From Knufia peltigerae (lineage: Eukaryota; Ascomycota; Eurotiomycetes; Chaetothyriales; Trichomeriaceae): a DNA stretch of 64,000 bases. The DNA lies in NCBI GenBank assembly GCA_030247855.1, contig JAPDRN010000015.1, positions 310,001 through 374,000 of the forward strand. The letters run 5' to 3'. This document shows positions 61,113-64,000 of the stretch, piece after piece. Numbering within the stretch: position 1 is the first letter of the stretch; the number at the start of each line of letters is the position of its first letter. Both the position numbers and the translations under genes were made by a program. The notes beneath the pieces were generated by a model. It saw only the letters and a program-made list of their open reading frames with translations, was not told where the DNA came from and made no database searches.

Positions 61113-64000
61113 ATGTTTGAAAAGTCGCTGGTGGACCTGATTAAAGGTCTGCGCAGCCACAAGGGCAATGAAGCGGAATATATTCAAAGCGCCATCAAGG
61201 AATGTCGAAGTGAGATTCGGTCACAAGATCTGGACCTGAAGGCTACAGCACTCTTGAAATTGATCTATCTGGAGATGTTCGGCTACGACATGACATGGGC
61301 TGCCTTCAACGTTTTGGAAGTCATGGCTTCGCCGAAGCTCATGCAAAAAAGAGTAGGCTATCTGGCTGCGGTTCAGAGCTTTCGACCAGAGACCGAGGTT
61401 TTAATGTTGGCTGAGAACCTGCTCAAAAAAGACCTCACCTCGCCGACGATTCCGATTCTCTCGCTACCTTTAACGACTCTTCCGCATTTTGTCACTTCTT
61501 CATTGGCCTTGTCAATTCTCACAGAGCTTCTTCCTCGATTGTCACATTCGCAGCCTGCTGTACGGAAAAAAACCATAGTTACGCTGTATAGACTAGCCCT
61601 GGTCTACCCGGAAACTCTCAGAGTTGCGTGGCCGAAGATCAAGGAGCGTCTCCTGGATGAGCAAGAAGACAGCAGCGTTACTGCCGCCACTGTCAATGTA
61701 GTCTGTGAGCTGGGATGGCGACGGCCTCAAGATTTCCTCCCTTTGGCACCCAGATTATTTGAGCTCTTACTCGCTCAGAAGAACAATTGGATGGGAATCA
61801 AAATTATCAAACTCTTTGCTGTTCTTACGCCGCTGGAACCGCGACTTGTGAAGAAGCTGGTCCGGCCACTGACGAAGTTGATCCAAGAGACCACGGCGAT
61901 GTCCCTACTATACGAATGTATTAGCGGAATCATCCAAGGTGGCATACTCGATGGTGCGGAAAGTGGAGTGGACGTGGAAGAAGTTGCTGATCTTTGCATC
62001 TCCAAGTTGAGAGGCATGATCGTCCTCGATGGCGACCCGAATTTGAAATACGTCGCACTTCTAGCCTTTAATAAAATCGTGGGCACACATCCGGCCCTTG
62101 TTTCTATGCAGCAAGACGTCATCATGGCGTGCTTGGACGACCCAGACATCTCGATCAAGATGCAAGCATTGGAACTGGTCTCCGGCATGGTCAACAGCGA
62201 CAGCCTTCAAGCTGTTGTGAACAGGCTCATGAAGCAACTCGCTAGTCTGCCATCTTCTAACCATTGGAGCGGTCATTACGATGAAGGGCAGACAGATATG
62301 GAACAGAGGCTAGTACCAGATGAAAGAGGATCCGAGAACGCACCTTTATCCGATGAATACCGACATGAAATCATTGGTAGGATCCTGGATATGTGCTCAC
62401 AAAACACCTACGCAAACATCACGGATTTCGAGTGGTATATCGAGATACTTGTTCATCTTGTACGACATCTTCCAGCCGACATGAATCAGTCTCAATCGAG
62501 GGCTATGGGTGACAATAGCAATTCTTTGGGTGCTCGAATAGGGTCCCAACTTCGCGACATTGCTATCAGGGTAAAAGAACTTCGCCAAGAAACCACCAGA
62601 GCTGCGGAAACGCTCGTGCTCCTGTCCAACCGGGCAATTGCATATCCAAGACACGGCTCTGGGCAAAGTCAAGTCCTGCAATCCACGGCGTGGGTTTGTG
62701 GTGAATTCGCAGAGTATCTCTCGAACCCTTACGAAGTTCTCAACTCCTTGATCCACGAGTCGTCTTATGGGTTCGCTCCCAGCACGTTGGCTATTTTCAT
62801 TCAAGCTCTCCCAAAGGTAGTCTCACATATCGCCATGGTTACTAATCGAGAATGGAATATCTCAAGGGGAACGACTATGTCCTTGTTACTGGCTCGGGCG
62901 ACTGAATTTCTCGAGAAACTATCATCTCATCCCAATTTAGAGGTGCAGGAACGAAGTGTTGAGTTCTTGGAACTTCTCCGGCTTGCAACGGAGGCGCTCT
63001 CAGCACAAGCCAGCAACAGCATCCACGCGCCACTTCTTCTCACCTCTGCCATCCCGTCGCTTTTTGCCGGGTTGGAACTCAACCCTGTCTCCTCGCTAGC
63101 ACAGAAGAAAGTGCCTCTTCCTGACGATCTTGATCTGGATGTTCCCATCAACCCAGACCTGCCATCTATCCTGCAAGCATCACAGGTGGCGGACGAAGAC
63201 GAGTCTGGTGATGATGTCTTCCACGCATTCTACCACGAGCGAGAGCTTGTTCCGGTAGCTACATCTTATCAAGCTCCTACGGCCGCAGCATTGCTGGACG
63301 CTGCAGCAGAAAACGAACCCGTCTCCTATCAATCTGCCCCAGAATCTCCAGCCACGTTAGCCAGACGAAAAGCTGAAAGACTTGCTCGGGCAAGAGATGA
63401 TCCATTCTACATTGCCCCGGCAGATGATGCCGATCCCCGCATCCACGATATCATTAGTAGGACGAATGGCGATGAAGAACTGGATGTTGAGTCGATTCCT
63501 ATAATAGATCTGCAAATTGACCCTGCTCAAACTGCTGCAGCACATCAGACAGCAGATATACCAGAAAAGCGAACTGCCAGAAAGAAGAAGCCAGCTCGCA
63601 AATTTGTAATTGCTGCCGATGAAACTCTCGATTCAGGAGCACAAACTCCTCAAATGTCACAATCCCTATCGACTTCCAATGCTGCCTCACACTCATCCAC
63701 GCCGACAGCGAATCGGCCTCGATCTCTCAGTCCTAATGCACAACTTCGTAGCAAGACCTCTGCGCGGCCAACTCGGAGCTTGCTGACCGTTGACTCATCT
63801 ACATTACAAAATTTAACACTGGAGGGAGAGTCTGCTGAAACTGAGCTGGACATTCTCCGCCGTGAAGCAGAGGAGGCCGAGATGGCACGAGCCTTACGTG
63901 AAGTCGAAAGGAAAAGACTTGAGATGCAGCGTGAAGCCGAACGTGGAAGAACCACTCTTGGTGAAGGTGTCGACGCGGATGGCACTGTCGTTCGCAAGAA
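61113..64000 (+). CDS. AP-3 complex subunit delta (partial, C-terminus beyond window)
   Basis: From the ATG at 61113 the frame is open for 962 codons and runs off the right edge. The adaptin N-terminal HEAT solenoid starts at once (MFEKSLVDLIKGLRSHKGNE) and holds the family blocks FNVLEVMASPKLMQKRVGYL and SFRPETEVLMLAENLLKKDL. After about residue 600 the sequence becomes acidic and hinge-like (VADEDESGDDVFHAFYHER), with Lys/Arg-rich stretches (EKRTARKKKPARKF) and a coiled coil at the edge (LDILRREAEEAEMARALREVERKR). AP-3 delta builds the coat that carries cargo from the Golgi or endosomes directly to the vacuole. No intron is seen in the visible part. About 100 or more residues are probably missing. 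Confidence 0.95.
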   Translation, partial: MFEKSLVDLIKGLRSHKGNEAEYIQSAIKECRSEIRSQDLDLKATALLKLIYLEMFGYDMTWAAFNVLEVMASPKLMQKRVGYLAAVQSFRPETEVLMLAENLLKKDLTSPTIPILSLPLTTLPHFVTSSLALSILTELLPRLSHSQPAVRKKTIVTLYRLALVYPETLRVAWPKIKERLLDEQEDSSVTAATVNVVCELGWRRPQDFLPLAPRLFELLLAQKNNWMGIKIIKLFAVLTPLEPRLVKKLVRPLTKLIQETTAMSLLYECISGIIQGGILDGAESGVDVEEVADLCISKLRGMIVLDGDPNLKYVALLAFNKIVGTHPALVSMQQDVIMACLDDPDISIKMQALELVSGMVNSDSLQAVVNRLMKQLASLPSSNHWSGHYDEGQTDMEQRLVPDERGSENAPLSDEYRHEIIGRILDMCSQNTYANITDFEWYIEILVHLVRHLPADMNQSQSRAMGDNSNSLGARIGSQLRDIAIRVKELRQETTRAAETLVLLSNRAIAYPRHGSGQSQVLQSTAWVCGEFAEYLSNPYEVLNSLIHESSYGFAPSTLAIFIQALPKVVSHIAMVTNREWNISRGTTMSLLLARATEFLEKLSSHPNLEVQERSVEFLELLRLATEALSAQASNSIHAPLLLTSAIPSLFAGLELNPVSSLAQKKVPLPDDLDLDVPINPDLPSILQASQVADEDESGDDVFHAFYHERELVPVATSYQAPTAAALLDAAAENEPVSYQSAPESPATLARRKAERLARARDDPFYIAPADDADPRIHDIISRTNGDEELDVESIPIIDLQIDPAQTAAAHQTADIPEKRTARKKKPARKFVIAADETLDSGAQTPQMSQSLSTSNAASHSSTPTANRPRSLSPNAQLRSKTSARPTRSLLTVDSSTLQNLTLEGESAETELDILRREAEEAEMARALREVERKRLEMQREAERGRTTLGEGVDADGTVVRK

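Overview
The window is nuclear DNA of a filamentous ascomycete (Pezizomycotina). The evidence is short GT..AG introns of about 46-181 bp with CTRAY-type branch sites, many intronless long genes, Zn2Cys6 and hybrid histidine-kinase regulators, fungal transporter families, and intergenic DNA full of GTAC-rich words (TACTCCGTA, TACGAGTA). A Eurotiomycete, perhaps a black yeast relative, is my guess; the sequence alone does not fix the order. Splice models below were built by eye. In each, the summed exons are a multiple of three and the junctions restore family motifs.

Layout, 1-24 kb: a vacuolar cation-chloride cotransporter (cut by the left edge), an AVT3-like vacuolar amino-acid transporter, mitochondrial methionyl-tRNA synthetase, a small membrane protein of 81 residues, a divergent ferric/cupric reductase and CTR copper-transporter pair that looks like one copper-uptake module, a hybrid histidine kinase, a 2.8 kb gene-free stretch, a secreted gamma-glutamyltransferase, a DHA1 MFS transporter and a 30-codon zinc-ribbon microgene.

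23-40 kb is mostly housekeeping: acyl-protein thioesterase, the exosome nuclease Dis3/Rrp44, tRNA m7G methyltransferase Trm8, an APC permease, a Cys/His-rich hypothetical protein, a Mn-type cation diffusion facilitator, a SWIM+RING protein, a WD40-cyclophilin of the PPWD1 type and an MmgE/PrpD-family protein.

41-44.5 kb is the oddest part. An amidase gene has two single-base frameshifts and loses its 3' end at the same point where a convergent Zn2Cys6 regulator also loses its 3' end. The pair looks like the scar of one deletion between an enzyme gene and a regulator gene, flanked by TA-rich DNA and an imperfect hairpin.

44-64 kb: a small mitochondrial-type membrane protein, a secreted protein, a synaptojanin-like phosphoinositide phosphatase, an Ala/Glu-rich coiled-coil protein with a C-terminal ubiquitin-like region, EMC2, a membrane-anchored multicopper oxidase, and the N-terminal two thirds or more of AP-3 delta running off the right edge. 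There is no convincing tRNA, rRNA, CRISPR or intact transposon.
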